A DNA stretch of 64,000 bases, from assembly GCA_015039365.1 (NCBI GenBank), contig WION01000238.1:18270-82269 (forward strand), given 5' to 3'. The stretch's first letter is position 1. Every line of letters begins with the position of its first letter. Position numbers and translations under genes: made by a program. The notes under the pieces were generated by a model. The model searched no databases. It saw nothing but the letters and a program-made list of their open reading frames with translations, and had not been told where the DNA came from. Origin of the DNA: Amanita rubescens (lineage: Eukaryota; Basidiomycota; Agaricomycetes; Agaricales; Amanitaceae). Shown here piece after piece: positions 46,623 through 59,586 of this stretch.

Positions 46623-47161
46623 TGACGGAGGCTGCCCCACTCACCTTAGGCGGCACAGATTACCTCCTCTCACTCGCGTCCAAAGTTGTCCAATCGCTGC
46701 ACTCGCACTACGACCAACAACTCCAGACCGCCGGCGATGAGGATTCAGAGGCAGAGATTGCGGAAAACCTCTACGACGTGGAGCTCACGCTGAAAGAGCT
46801 TGACCCCGTTTGTTGGAAAGAGCTCGTTGACAAGCGGTTGGAGAGTACTGGTGAAGTGGTCAAGTCATGATGCTATGTTCGAAAGTTTAATTAACTTGCT
46901 GTAGGAGGCTTTACCTCATGGACTGCTACAGAGCTCGCTCACCGAGCTAATTTACAAACAAGGATAACTGCCCTCCTAGCGCTTGGCCGTATCCCAAAGG
47001 CGTTCTGGGTGGTGCCAGAGGCGGTGAAGCTTTGGCGGAAGTCGCAGAGAGCTGGTGGCGAGGACACCAAAGCAAAGATGGAGGATGCAAATCTTGATTT
47101 GTTGATCTTTCTTAGCGAGAATCGGGAGAGGGCTGAGTTGTTTCGTCCTGTGACTGTCTAG
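46623..47161 (+). CDS. Small hypothetical protein of about 157 residues
   Basis: The ATG at 46623 begins MTEAAPLTLGGTDYLLSLAS. The first exon encodes an alpha-helical, acidic region (DEDSEAEIAENLYDVELTLK). An intron from about 46850 (donor gtgaag) to 46902 joins in frame to GGFTSWTATELAHRANLQ, then ITALLALGRIPKAFWVVPE and the end SENRERAELFRPVTV. Without this splice the second, clearly protein-like exon is lost, so I favour it over the longer unspliced frame that stops at 46870. No domain recognised and no signal peptide. Confidence 0.6.
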
Positions 47162-47487
47162 GGCCGTACTCCGACGTGCCAAATGTTGCCTTTATGCTAT
47201 GGTACCTGTTACCTTAGATTCGATACAAGCATTCTGAAATCAATATTTTTAGTTCTGAAATGTTCCCCATTTTTGTGATTTTTCATCTTGAGGTGAAATA
47301 TTTAATTTTGCCAACAATTCTCCCCTATTTTTACCATCAGAGTCATCCGCGCGTTTGTTGACGAATGTTTTTCGCCAGTCCCCCGGAGTGATATGCTTAC
47401 ATAACATCGTCTCTGCCTGGATCTTTTCAACCACCAACTCTAGAGTTCGTATAAGATGACAACGGTGTTTCACACGTTTGGTTCTTC
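47162..47487. other. Intergenic stretch upstream of acetate kinase
   Basis: AT-rich. A minus-strand frame at 47249-47473 has no support and ends against the acetate kinase start. Presumably promoter sequence. Confidence 0.4.
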
Positions 47488-49019
47488 ATGGCTCTCATTC
47501 TCTCCGTAAACGCTGGATCCTCCTCACTCAAGATAACTCTTTTCCGCCGTTCATCTGGTGACAGAATTGCCGAAGAACTACTTGTCGCATCTATCTCTTC
47601 CATTCAATCGAACCCTACTACATTCAAGTTATCAATCGGGGGCGCTTCTACGATCAACGAGGAGGTTAACTCTATCACTAATCACTCTTCCGCCTTTGCA
47701 CATTTCCTTGACACCGTTCACAAGCATGCCGGTATCGACTTGGATCAAATCCGTTTCATTTGCCATCGGGTCGTCCACGGTGGAGATTTTATAGAACCCG
47801 TCAAAATCGACAAGCAATCGTACTCTCACATAGAGCATTTCTCAAACTTGGCTCCTCTGTATGTTCTCATTTGCCAGAGTGATGGGGTTCGTTGACCGTT
47901 TCCCCAGGCACAATGGAGCTGCCCTCTCTGTCATCCAAGCTTGTATTGAGCAGATGCCGCATGCTACCTCCATCGCATATTTTGATACCAGTTTTCACCG
48001 CACTTTACCGCCTCATATATACAGTTACGCGATAAATCAAGAAATTGCCACGAAGCGCGGTCTCAGGAAATACGGCTTTCACGGCTTGAGCTGTACGTGA
48101 TCCTCTACATAATACAGAGTCTGGACTGTTTTTGACGACGTTACAGACGCATATATTCTCCGTGAAACAGCGAAGCATCTTAGCAAGGTACTTCTTTGAT
48201 TCTCGGTGACTTCGGAAATTGATTGAATGTGTCCAGGCACCGGAGTCTCTTAATCTTATCGTTATGCACCTTGGGGCAGGTGCTTCTATATGTGCTATTC
48301 GCAACGGTGTTTCACTTGATACCTCCATGGGACTCACTCCCCTCAATGGCCTCCCAGGCGCGACTCGATCTGGAACAGTCGATCCTGGTTTGATCTTTCA
48401 CTACACGAACAAGGCCGGAAAGATTTCACACGATCCAAATTTGGTCGTACCCGTTGGGGTTACACAGGTTAGGACAAGAGCCAGACCATGTATAAATAAC
48501 TAACCACATTCTAGGCCGAGGATATCCTGAACAGAAAGGCGGGCTGGAAGTCGATAACGGGTACTGCGAACTTCAAGGATATTGTTCAGAACGCGAATCT
48601 CACGCATCCTCCTCGTGAACATGAGGATAACCCATTCAATCTCGCTTTCCATTTGTTCGTAGATCGCGTTCTGGCCTTTATTGGCGCGTATCATTTGAAA
48701 CTCGCTGCCAATGTGGATGCGCTTGTTTTTGCCGGTGGCGTCGGCGAACGTAGTCAGGAACTTCGTCGGGTCATTGGCAAGGCCGTGGAGTGTCTGCAAT
48801 ATCAGCCCATAGACCCGGAAAAGAACGCTAATATTTATTTCGGTGATACGGGCAACGTAGTGGAGATTAGCACAGGAGGAACAGAAAAAGGCCGAGTCCT
48901 TGTTTGCCAAACAGATGAACAGGTATGGATGTTCTTAATTAATCGCCGAGACCCCGCTGAGGCATGGTAACCAGTTTGAGATGGCTCGAGAATGTATCCT
49001 TGATGAGAAGCTGTGGTAG
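47488..49019 (+). CDS. ACK1: Acetate kinase
   Basis: Interconverts acetyl phosphate + ADP and acetate + ATP. Family signatures in order: the N-terminal phosphate loop [18 protein letters not shown] (substrate Arg), [12 protein letters not shown] (catalytic Asp), [41 protein letters not shown] (active-site Arg), and [10 protein letters not shown] with a C-terminal nucleotide-binding segment. Five or so short introns keep frame; the last one (48922-48974) leads to [14 protein letters not shown]. No lesion. Full family length of about 410 residues. It lies 296 bp upstream of phosphoketolase on the same strand, whose product acetyl phosphate is its substrate, so the two form a two-gene pathway. 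Confidence 0.95.
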
Positions 49020-49315
49020 ACGGTTTTAAGAATACGATGCTCGAATTGTACACATACATTGGGCTTGAGAAAGTTTGACATAGAACGCGTACATGTACAT
49101 CCCAGAACAGAAAGGTCGAGGTATGCTGTTCCAATTTAGTCGAAGGCCGCCAATCTGACAACCGTGAGAATAGGTGGGGCTAGGCCTCTCGTGCGGCGTC
49201 GTTCTAAAGATAAACGAGGTGGCTCTCGGCACGTCTGGATGTCGCAAATGACGTCCACAGGAGATCGCTCAAGTACAAATACCCCAACGCTTCTTGTCTT
49301 TCGTCAACAACCAAC

Positions 49316-52260
49316 ATGTCTACTAGTCTTGCGAATCCTCCTCCTGACCCATCGTCTCTTTCTAATGACGTGCTCCAGCTTTCAGTCAAGCTGGACACGA
49401 AGAACTATTTGTCTCCGAGCGACCTCAAGTCTATTCAACTGTTTAGGAGAGCCGCCAACTACATCTCTGCAGGTATAGTACTTCCGAGAAAGTCCAGCGT
49501 AACATCAATTCTAATACAACTGATCCTAGCCATGATCTTCCTCAAGGACAATGCTCTACTTGAGCGACAATTGAATTTTGACGACATCAAACCGCGTTTA
49601 CTCGGCCATTGGGGTACTTGCCCAGGTCTCACCATGGTGTATGCGCACTTGAATAGGCTTATTCGCGACACGGGGCTCGACGCGTTGTTCGTGGTTGGAC
49701 CTGGTGAGAAATTCCATTTTATAACAAACTCTATCGCGCTTATATATGCTATGCGTAGGACACGGAGCACCAGCTATTCTCTCTTGCCTGTGGCTTGAGA
49801 AATCTTTGGCTGCATTCTTTCCCCAATATACTCGAGACAAACAAGGACTTCTCAAGCTGGTTGCGGGCTTCAGCGTCCCAGGTGGTTTTCCTAGGTATGT
49901 CGTGGATATATGCGCCTTCAATTCATGACGTTGACACCTCGCAGTCATATCAATGCTGAGACCCCTGGTGCTATCCATGAGGGTGGAGAGCTTGGGTATG
50001 CTCTCAGCGTCGCTTTCGGCGCAGTCATGGACAACCCCGACTTGGTGGTCGCCTGCGTTGTAGGCGATGGCGAGGCCGAGACAGGGCCGACAGCGACAGC
50101 TTGGCACGGTTACAAGTATATCGACCCCGCAGAGTCTGGCGCGGTGTTGCCCATAGTTCACGTGAACGGTTTCAAGATCTCCGAACGAACGATCTATGGT
50201 GTAATGGACGACAAAGAGCTTATTTCTCTGTTCTCGTAAGTTTTGATCATGAGCGTGCCGTTCGCTATCTGAGTAATATTAGCGGTTATGGATATCAAGT
50301 ACGAATTGTCTCGGACCTCCCCAATATCGACAACGATCTAGCTGCCAGTTTTGACTGGGCACTCAAAGAGATTAGGAACATTCAATCTGCTGCACGCAGT
50401 GGAAAACCTATCTTGAAGCCTCGCTGGCCAGTCATCATCTTGCGCACCCCGAAAGGTTTATCTGGACCAAAATCTGTTCACGGTCAAGTCATAGAAGGCT
50501 CGTTCCGCTCTCATCAAGTTCCGCTTCCGCTGGCCAAGACGTCGGCGGAAGAACTAAACCTTTTGTCCGAGTGGCTCAAGTCCTATGAACCTAAAGAGCT
50601 GTTCAACAGCGATGGCACTCCAGTCGATGATATTATAAAGCTCATACCGGAAAGAAACGAAAAAAAATTGGGGCAACGTCGCGAAGCGTCCTTGGCGTAT
50701 ACACCGCTTCGAGTACCGGAGTGGCGCTCCCTGGAGGTGGAAAGAGGAACGCAGGAGAGTTGCATGCAGAGGGTTGGGCAATTTCTACGTGACGTTATCG
50801 TCGAGTGAGTAGATCTCTCGGTTCTTGGTTAAATTGCAAGTTGATTCATTCTGTTTCATAGGAATCCCAAGTCATTCCGTATCTTCTCCCCCGACGAACT
50901 GGTGTCGAATAAACTGGACGCTGTATTTCAGGTTACGGGACGAAATTTCCAATGGGATCCAGAATGTCGGGCAAGCGGTGGCCGTATAGTTGAAATACTC
51001 TCTGAGCACACCTGTCAAGGCATGCTCCAGGGATACACTCTAACAGGTCGCACGGGTTTATTCCCAAGTTACGAGGCGTTCTTGGGCATCGTGGCTACCA
51101 TGATGGTTCAATACAGCAAGTTCATGAAAGTAGGTCTCGAAACGAGCTGGCGCGGACCATGTGGGTCTATCAACTACATTGAAACATCTACTTGGACGCG
51201 TCAAGAACACAATGGTTTCTCTCATCAAAATCCGTCGTTTATCGGGGCGGTCTTGAACTTGAAGTCAAAGATGGCTAGGGTTTATCTTCCGCCTGATGCC
51301 AACTGCTTCTTGTCTACGATTGCGCATTGCCTGCGGTCGAAGAACTACATCAATCTTATGGTTGGTAGCAAGCACCCTACTCCGGTATGGCTCAGCCCAG
51401 AGGAGGCTGACATGGTGAGTACCTACATCGTTCGCTGTCTGGTATTGCGTGTTGATTTGATTATCTTTGGCAGCATTGCATTGCAGGCGCATCAGTGTGG
51501 AAATTCGCTAGCGTCGACGACGGTATCAATCCTGATGTGTAAGTGTTTTATTGTTGTCTACTGCTTCGAATCTTATAACCCATATGCAATGCAGCGTCCT
51601 TGTTGGTATTGGCGTAGAGGTCAACTTTGAAGTTATAGCAGCCGCAGCGTTACTTAGGACGCATATGCCAGCTCTGCGGGTTAGGGTGGTGAACGTGACA
51701 GATCTGATGATTCTCAGCGCCAACGGCACCCATCCACATTCTTTGACGCACGAAGCGTTCAACTCTCTGTTTACTGAAGACAAGCCAATTCATTTCAATT
51801 TCCACGGGTATCCTATAGAGCTGCAAGGCTTACTTTATGGTAGACCTATCCAAGGACGGGCTACCATCTCTGGGTCAGTCGCATATTTGTTATGCTTGAC
51901 GATGAGTGCTGACAGTTTGCTCCAGATACATGGAAGAAGGCACCACTACCTCGTCGTTTGATGTACGTGTCTATCCCTACCTTGTCATATCTACTCACGG
52001 GATGCGATTAGATGATGCTCTGCAACCAAGTTTCGCGTTACGATGTTGCTATTGCCGCCGTTGCCGGTGGCGCGCGAACCAACCCCCGCGTGGCTGCAGA
52101 TGCTCATGCTTTAATTAGTTACTTCAAACACCGTGCTAAGTTGGATAAGAAGTATATATACGAGAATGGAAAAGGTAGGATCGTTATCATTGTCAATTGC
52201 ATGCCGCTAAAATAAGATATAGATCCTGCCAGTACTTTCGATACGCCGACATTTGCTTAA
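49316..52260 (+). CDS. XFP1: Xylulose-5-phosphate/fructose-6-phosphate phosphoketolase
   Basis: A TPP enzyme that cleaves xylulose-5-P (or fructose-6-P) with phosphate to acetyl phosphate plus glyceraldehyde-3-P (or erythrose-4-P). Visible motifs: [61 protein letters not shown], the TPP-binding [64 protein letters not shown] and [20 protein letters not shown]. Near the end come [14 protein letters not shown] and the C-terminal [12 protein letters not shown]. About eight short introns; total about 800 residues, as in the family. The start at 49316 is the first ATG of the open frame. No lesion was seen. It follows acetate kinase in the same direction. Confidence 0.95.
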
Positions 52261-52425
52261 ATGAGGAACGGTAGTACAGCATCACAGTTGTCGCAATGCA
52301 ATATAGATAGTAATGTGTAATACAATGGGACAATTATACGAGTTCACCAATACGTAGCAAATGGGCTTTTGCCTTTGAGCGCTTTGAGCATCCGCGCATG
52401 CGCTGCGAATGTTTCTTGCTAAGCA

Positions 52426-52800
52426 GTGACGCTCATTCTACAACATAACAAGACAGCTATCAAGGTCCATGACCCGGAAGCGCATTTGATAGCGACAGCA
52501 ACTGCAGCATTTCAACAGAATAAGAAGGCAGGGACCAGGCCCAAGTTGGAGGAGCAGGTTATTTTGGGGACCACGACGGCAGAGCAAATCATCCCTACAT
52601 TTTACAAGATCAAAGTTACAACAGAACTGGATCGCACAGTTCGTTTGGGGGAGAAGCCTGCGACACAGATGGTTGTCTATCGCCTGCACAAGGCGCGGGT
52701 CCCTAAACCTTATGCCGACATCATGACTCTTGAAAATCGCAGGCGTATAGTTTTGTACCTTGGGGGGTTCAGAAAACTTTTAATAGCGCAGTGTCACCGT
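52426..52800 (+). pseudogene. Possible Ty3/Gypsy gag fragment
   Basis: The frame contains LGTTTAEQIIPTFYKIKV and later RVPKPYADIMTLENRRR. This resembles the TTAEEFF..F and P.TY..W segments of basidiomycete Gypsy gag proteins. No zinc knuckle follows in frame. Weak call, based on memory of the family pattern. Confidence 0.35.
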
Positions 52801-54191
52801 TTTCCCTGTCCCGGATATTGCCAAGAATGTAGTACTGCCGCTGCATGATGGAAAGCATATGACGGTCCATATGACCGTATCTACGTAAACGTCGCAATGA
52901 CCGTGGTCCGCCGTGATCCACCATGAATGGCAATGGAGACGAATTTCGTACCACTCCAGGAAACCCCATGTTGTCGAGGCCGAAGTGACCTTGGGAGGGA
53001 GCGTCGGCGTCGCCTCGATGGTAACACTGGATCGATGATGACGGTGGGGTCGCAAACCCTTTGCCCGCCAAATTTTTGTAAAACCATCTGGCAGGCCTTT
53101 TTGACGGGAAGGGTAAGGCCAACCGTTACGGAGGCTATGAGTCCTGAGTTTGCAAATGTCAAGACCAATTTCGCTAAGTTCCCGTCTCGTGATCCGAGTC
53201 AGTCCCTCAGCGGCGACACAAGCTTTTCTTTCCTTGCCTCCATGACCTGTGGCTCGCCCTGGCTCCAGTCCCCAACTCAACCCCACGACCTTCGTTCGCT
53301 GGTATGCTGCACTTTCGTCAGTAAGCACTAGCAACGCTTCTCGAGAAGAGAAGACCTATCCTCATGCTTCTTGATTCTCGACTTTTGACGGGACGTGGCA
53401 AGAGCGTGCGGATGCAACTCGCGACCCAACGTCGACTCTTCGTTTCGCATCGGCGGTCGTCGTGTTCGGTTTATCTTGAGATCTGCTCCTTCCTTCTTCT
53501 GACGCCATGTCCTCGCTCGCCATGGTCAGCGGGAGTTCTTCACCAGGTATTCGCCCGCTGATGACGCTCTCTCTCACCCGGTGGGATTGTTCTGTGGAGT
53601 TGAGGGTGTGTTACAGTACATCAGCCGATTGTGACCACGGTGACTGTTCACGTTCATGCCACCACAATGGTTCATGCGAAGACACTCTGATTCACGCCGG
53701 GACAGTATAATTACATCGACAGCGAAGCCAAAGCTAGAGCAGACTATAAAATGGCAAGAAAACCAGTCCGATAAGTACGAAGGAGACGTAGGTGGTCTAA
53801 AGGATTCAAATGGCGGTGAATATTCAATTCTCGGGCTCTCGCTTGATTAGACAAAGACTATGATCAGGCGACCATTGATCCACCAGACCGTCGTGGAAGG
53901 AGATATTTGACATGTGCTGGGCCGCCACAATGAGTTTTGCGTACCATGGATCATGTCATAACCTTCAATTCTTGATCTGCGAGGCAGATGAAGCGCCAGA
54001 TGTCAGACGGAGCCGGGTTTCACGTAAAGAGGTAAGCCGGTTGTCAGAGGAAGGGGTAACCGTAAGCGCTCCAATGACGTTCAGAGAACGGATGTGCGGG
54101 ACAATGCATCAGCGACTTTATTTCAAATGCTAACGACATTGACGGCGAGACAAATCCTTCTGCTTCTGAAAGTACGAGGCCGCGTGGTCCG

Positions 54192-54416
54192 TCAACACCA
54201 TGATGAGGGAACACCCAAAAGGTCAGCGGGCCACTTCAACTTGAGGGCTCTGATAATGGCTAATAATTCCTTTTCGTGGACCAGATAATTAAGTACCGCG
54301 TTCGCGCTGAGTCCCAAGTCCTTCCGAAGGACAGTATAGCTGAAATTATGGTCTGTAGCCACTTTGAATTCTGGTCGGACGTTTGTGACGGCAGCGGTTG
54401 TTCCCGCGTGACACAT
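54192..54416 (-). pseudogene. Ty3/Gypsy RNase H fragment
   Basis: The minus-strand frame reads FKVATDHNFSY, then after a break LNYLVHEKELLAIIRALK and ADLLGVP. This is the RNase H block next to reverse transcriptase in Gypsy elements, where the usual form is YPVHEKELLAIVRAL and KW...LLG. The conserved TDH segment after it is lost, and no reverse transcriptase motif (YLDD type) is visible upstream. Eroded relic. Its strand is opposite to the gag-like fragment at 52.4 kb. Confidence 0.65.
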
Positions 54417-55388
54417 AGTACGCTCCGCTTTCTCTCCGCTTTGCTTGTGAGGCCTTTAGATATCAAACCTCAGCCCCTCGTACAATGATGCACCATGTGG
54501 ACGTTGTGAATAAGCTCCGCATCCAACGCCGCGAATTGCTTTCTCAAGCCTTTTGGGAATGTGCCTCATGACGTAACCCCAGTCTCCTGCGGTGAGCTCC
54601 ATTTTCCCATTACACAAGCTGCACGGTCCCATGGAAATCGATCGCGGTTATGAAATATCACCGATGCTGGGAACTTTATCAACCGCATTCGTGCTGCTTC
54701 TTCTATTCAAACATCATTCGTGGCTCCTTTTTCATTCCCGAAAAGGCCGACCTGGTATGAGCAACCTACCCAACCTTTCCTTGAAAGTAACTTCGACAGG
54801 GGTCAGGCACATGTAAAGTCATGTCCAGGCACGGAACTTGAACCTCAACGTGACTTGACATACATAGAGCTCTACTTTACAGCGTCAAGGAGATGACATA
54901 TTTCATGAAAAGTTCAATCCGTTTGGATCAATAATGCGCACTCTCCGGGTTCCTAGATGTAATGCGAGCCGTGCCTCGCGTATGGATCCATCCACACTGC
55001 GCCACGCGCTAATACCAATAGCTTCGTTGCGTCAAGACCCGTTCATTTGTCCATGAAAATAACACGACATCGGCGTAGCGTGCGTGGACCCGAACATCGC
55101 GGGCTGTATTAGACATGCAATGAATGACGCCGTTGCACAATCTGAGCACCTACTCTCCGCAGATGACTCCAAATAGACAAATGTGTCTTTCGTCTAGGAT
55201 CACAACCACGTCGCCGCATGACACTTGACGATAAACTTTCATCCCACCCATAAAGTTCCACCTTCTGATCTCGTAGCCACCCGGCCGTGGAAGTCACCGG
55301 GTGATTCATATTTCCTTTTGTGCGCGTTTATGGACAATCACGAGCTCATGCATCAACTTATAGGGGAACCATAATGAGCAAAGATAAG

Positions 55389-55396
55389 GTATAAAA
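55389..55396 (+). promoter_or_regulatory. TATA-like element
   Basis: tataaaag lies about 45-50 bp upstream of the ATG at 55439, a plausible core promoter for the secreted protein gene. Confidence 0.5.
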
Positions 55397-55438
55397 GTCA
55401 GCAGCAACAATCAATACTCCCCAAGGCATTGAATCATC

Positions 55439-57073
55439 ATGCTCTTGTCTTTCGTCTCTGTAGCGTGCCTCCTCGTAGAGGTTTCTCGTAAGTTGTTTCA
55501 TGCATTAGACAACTCAATAGGTCTAGGCTAACCTATGGACGATCCAGGCTCCGCCAGTATACTATCCACGTCCTTGGCCATCAGAGATGACCCAGGCGCT
55601 CCAATGACAGATTTTACGACTATATTCAATGCAGTCCACAACATCAATCAGAAGAGTGGGGCATCGACGGATGCCCCTCCCGATCAACTTGTCCCTCCAA
55701 CATCAGTCACCGCTGTCGATGGCGTACCGACCAACTCAACCAACACGACAGTCTCGAAGCGGGGAGAAAACATTTTACATAAAAAGCGTCAAGAGCTCAT
55801 TGACGATTATTATCAGGTCTTCGCCGGCACTGGAACTGGGCCTAACGACAGAGATGCTGCTGTTGAAGCAAGTGCATACCTCACGTATACAGTGGTTTCC
55901 AACTACACCTACAATGTAATTGATTGCCTCCAATTTTGCGACAGCATCCAAGAATGCGGTAAGTCACTTGCACAAACCTTTGGGCAACCAGTCATTCGTG
56001 TACATTTAGTCTTCGCTAACCTGTACTACGAATTCAACAATTATCTCCTCGACTTTGTGTTCTCTCAACACTCCAATCTCAAGTGCGCCGTTTATGCCGA
56101 TATTGCTACCGCGGCGGAAAAGACCAATTTCGGAGGGCAGCAATCCTACCCACCACCTGCGCCGCTCACCTATGTCCAAGATAGCAGCGGATACGCGGCC
56201 GCATTCGTTATTCCACCAATCCCGGATGGTTACGAACTAGTTTACGGGCCTACTGGGGGTGCGAACAATGCACCAGGTGTAAGTCATGATTACGAATTTC
56301 CTCCGACAGGCGTTCTCAAGCAAAACTCAGTATATGGGCTTCGTGTTCCTTGACAGATACGACGTCGAAACCTGTTCGGGGATTTGCGACGGCAGGCCCT
56401 CTGATCCCGTCGGTGGCGAGTGTCAATACTTCAACATTTGGCGTGCAGTTGTAAATGGCGTTCCAACAACTTATACCTGCAGTTTGGTAAGCACCATTGT
56501 TCCTTACTCAGCGGGTTTGCTCATAATATGCGTGTCGTCCAGTATTACCTCGTCGCGGACCCTTCCACGGCCGTCAACACCGGCCAGGGTTCGCTCGTGG
56601 TAACATACGCCCGCGGGTATAGACGTCAATCGCTCGTCCCCGATGGGGATTTCGAAGGATCTGACTCAGCTTGGACAACACAGAGTGCTTCTATTGTGCA
56701 GGATTCATCGCTTGCTTACAGAGGCAATGGCGTGGCTATAGTTGGGACGCAGACAACACCTGCGGCCGGGAGCCCTTTGGGTTCTTTGACGCTCGCTAGC
56801 TCTCTCGCCACTAACGCTGGGTCGTTATACGACTTGCAGTTGTTTGCCTCTGCTCAGCCTACCGTTTCAGGTACGCCGCTGAGTGGAGGTACTGTGCTCC
56901 ACGTTTTGTGGAACAATGCCCCTGTTATCTCATTCGCACCCCACAACGCGGGTTGGGCACCATACTCTGTATCCGTTACGGCTCAAGGGAACGATGTCCT
57001 CTCCTTCGTTCAGACCGATGGAACTGTTTATACTTTGATAGATAATGTCTCTTTGTTCCTTGGAAATCAGTAA
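55439..57073 (+). CDS. Secreted fruit-body-type protein with C-terminal carbohydrate-binding-like domain
   Basis: Signal peptide at the ATG (MLLSFVSVACLLVEVS), followed by an intron whose best acceptor (about 55528) gives SASILSTSLAIRDDPG. A KR site (SKRGENILHKKR) precedes a domain with TYTVVSNYTYNVIDCLQFCD, ECVFANLYYEFNN, LKCAVYADIATAAEKTNFGG and a Tyr/Gly-rich strand. Next is CSGICDGRPSDPVGGECQYF with a disulfide-type Cys pattern. The last 150 residues (LVPDGDFEGSDSAWTTQ ... FVQTDGTVYTLIDNVSLF) look like a galactose-binding/CBM beta-sandwich. This matches the cysteine-rich secreted proteins of Agaricomycetes often named fruit-body specific; their function is not established. Three internal introns keep frame. 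It converges on the Sae2/CtIP gene 53 bp away. Confidence 0.75.
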
Positions 57074-57125
57074 TGTAATGTTGTCCATCCTCCGCTGTAG
57101 AATGATGTGTTGTTGTGTATGCAAT

Positions 57126-59586
57126 CTATGAACGCCTGCGATATTTTCCATCTCCTCTCTGTACCGATCTTTCAACCTCTTCTTGCTTCTTGCGATGCAT
57201 TTCCTTCGCTTCCTCGTTTATCTTTACGGCTTCTTGGGTATCTGGAAAGCCAATATTCCAGTATCCGGGCGGCGTGCTCGCACGGGCCCATTGATGTCGG
57301 TGTCTTGATATGGCTTTCTTATGATCTTCAACTTGACGCTTATATCCATCGCTCATCCCAAACTGGGATTCATCCTCGAAATCACCGTAGCCATCAAAAT
57401 CAGGTCCATGCGAATCCGAGGCACGCCGCTTATGTGCTGCGCATCTCGTGGCATTCTTTCTGATTTCCGATTTGGAAGGTGAACGCCACAAAGGCGGTTG
57501 CAAACGTGGAGGTAAAGGACCAACTGCTTCGTAGTACTGCAAATGCATTCGTTAGTTACCGTACTTGTTCAAGTCGTTTCTAAAAAAGATGACGCATACA
57601 TCATGACAGCATTCACAATCACCAGCGTCCATCTTCTTACGATCCTCCTTCCGTCTGACGACCTCATCGTACTGATATTTTAGGCCACCGTTCCTGGACG
57701 GATCAATCTCATACTTGCCATTAATGGTTTTCAGCCTAATTCGTCAATGATCAGCGATATCCCGATATTCGCAAGTTGGCACGTACGAATTGGCTTCTTT
57801 CGCGCAGCGCGCGCGCGACTTGAACGTGGAGCAGTCCTGGGAGGTCGCTCGTCCCTGTGCGTCGCTACTTGATGGTGTCGAAAGAATTTGGTTCTCCTTG
57901 TCAACACCCTTATCCTTAGCTTTCCTTTTCAGGGTTCCAGTGTCGCTTAAACACCGCTGTCGGCCAGGCGAAGCAGCATTCGCTGGCATGTTGGGCGTAC
58001 GACGTGCAGACTTGGGGGTTGATGGGATACTAACGACTTCGATGCGCCGGGTTTTACGTGGTGGTTCACTGGAATCATCAACTTCTGTCGTATTTCCACA
58101 TTTTCGGATGGTCGAGGGACGAGGACGCGACTTGGGCGTTGGTAAATGTTGCCGAATCGAAGGTGCTAGTGCATATGTTAAATGAGCCTAGGCAGGACAT
58201 TCAAGGCATACGTTGCGTATCATCTTCAGTTTCCGAGGATGCAAATGCCGGGATTTCTGGCACCTTGAATACTTGTTCAGGTGGTTTCGGTGCTGGCAGC
58301 CACGTTAGGACAGTGTGTTACGTAAAGAGCGTGAAACGAACCTTGAGTATCTTCTTCTGTATCAGAAGAGATTGGTGTAACAGCGTTGCGGCCTTTTTCT
58401 GCCTTACTGGGTGTAGGCCTAGGAGTATCGTCAGGATATAGATTAAGCAAACGACGTGCGACTGACCCAGATTCTTGTTTTGGTTGCAAAACGGAGAAGG
58501 GTATGGGCTTGAATGCAATTGCGCCTCGGACAGCTGCGTTAGAACTTGACGTGCACAGAAATATAGAAGGGGACGATGAAGGCAAGCTCTTTGTCCCGGC
58601 GGGTGATAGCCCCGATTTCGGGTTAACAAGAGTGCGAGCGGATTCGGGTGTAGCGGTAAACTTGAACTGGAATGCCGTAGAGGCGGAATCCTTTGGCTGA
58701 GGTGTATCTCCCGCCGAGACCGGCGTGCCATGATTTTCCCTCTTGAACAGGAACGGGTTCACTATGCTACCACGAGGAGGGGGATAATCTATCAAGTTGT
58801 TTGAATTAAGTTGCAACTATGCCAGAAAGATATAAAGATACCGTTCGCATTTGTATCCCCTGCGTTTTCAAGGTCGGCGTCTGTTTTTCTTGCCATTTGT
58901 CTAACCAACCGCCGTTTGCGCATGACGCTTGCATTACGTCGCTTCTTTGCGCTGGCACTTGTACTGTCCCCGCCGGTGTCGGTAGAAAATAGCCAGGCAT
59001 CAAATCCCATCCATTTTTTGTAGTCGGACTTGGACTTCTCCGTGGCCCGTTCATAAGTATCCAGCAAGTCGTCATAACGCTTTTGAAGCTCAGACAACTG
59101 AAGTTCCAGCCCCCCTGGGTCCCTCTCCGATGACTCTCTTTAACCATTCCATGAGCTCGTTGCAGACGCCCAGTATGAATACAACTACCTTTCTTTTTCC
59201 TCGAGCACCGTCTTCAGCTCCGCATTCTCCTTCTCCAGGATCTCGAAACGTTCTCGAAGTCCGGTATCTTCACAACGAGAAGTTCTCGCTGGCAGTTGCG
59301 CCTTCAGACTAGCAACCTCTTCAAAGCATTCTTTGTATGTAATCTCGTGGTCGGCGGTATCGACGTATACCTGAGCCTCTGCGACGTCCTTGAAACCAAG
59401 AGAATTGGCAAGCCGAAGAGCTCGTGCTTGCATGTCGAATAGCTGCTTCAGGGTATCATCGTTTGCGTATCGGAACTTGTCGATTTTGCGCTGCAAAGCA
59501 TAGAGCTCTTTCTGGTATTTTCCTTCGATAAGCTTGTCGCGCTCGCGCATATGCGCACTTGAATAGGTCGCTGGCGTCGTCGCCAT
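57126..59586 (-). CDS. CTP1: Sae2/Ctp1/CtIP-family DNA end resection factor
   Basis: CtIP-family proteins activate the Mre11 complex to start resection of DNA breaks. From 59586 on the minus strand the N-terminal part is a coiled coil (MRERDKLIEGKYQKELYAL, ILEKENAELKTVLEEKER, LQKRYDDLLDTYERATE), as expected for the oligomerisation region. The middle is long, Ser/Thr/Pro-rich and probably disordered. The diagnostic C-terminal domain reads NGKYEIDPSRNGGLKYQYDE, VVRRKEDRKKMDAGDCECC, HDYYEAVGP (CxxC metal site) and SRHRHQWARASTPPGYWNIG followed by FPDTQE (the RHR...PP.W DNA-binding motif). Several short introns; central exon borders are approximate. No lesion was seen in the conserved domain. Confidence 0.85.

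Larger units (their letters stand above)
52261..55438. other. Region of eroded transposable elements, no intact gene
   Basis: Besides the two fragments listed separately (52426-52800 and 54192-54416), frames on both strands are short and interrupted. I see no long terminal repeats bounding the region. Confidence 0.5.

Noticed and set aside
47249..47473. Minus-strand frame of 74 codons with protein-like sequence
   Set aside because: It abuts the acetate kinase start, has no motif and no splice partner, and the region is best read as promoter.
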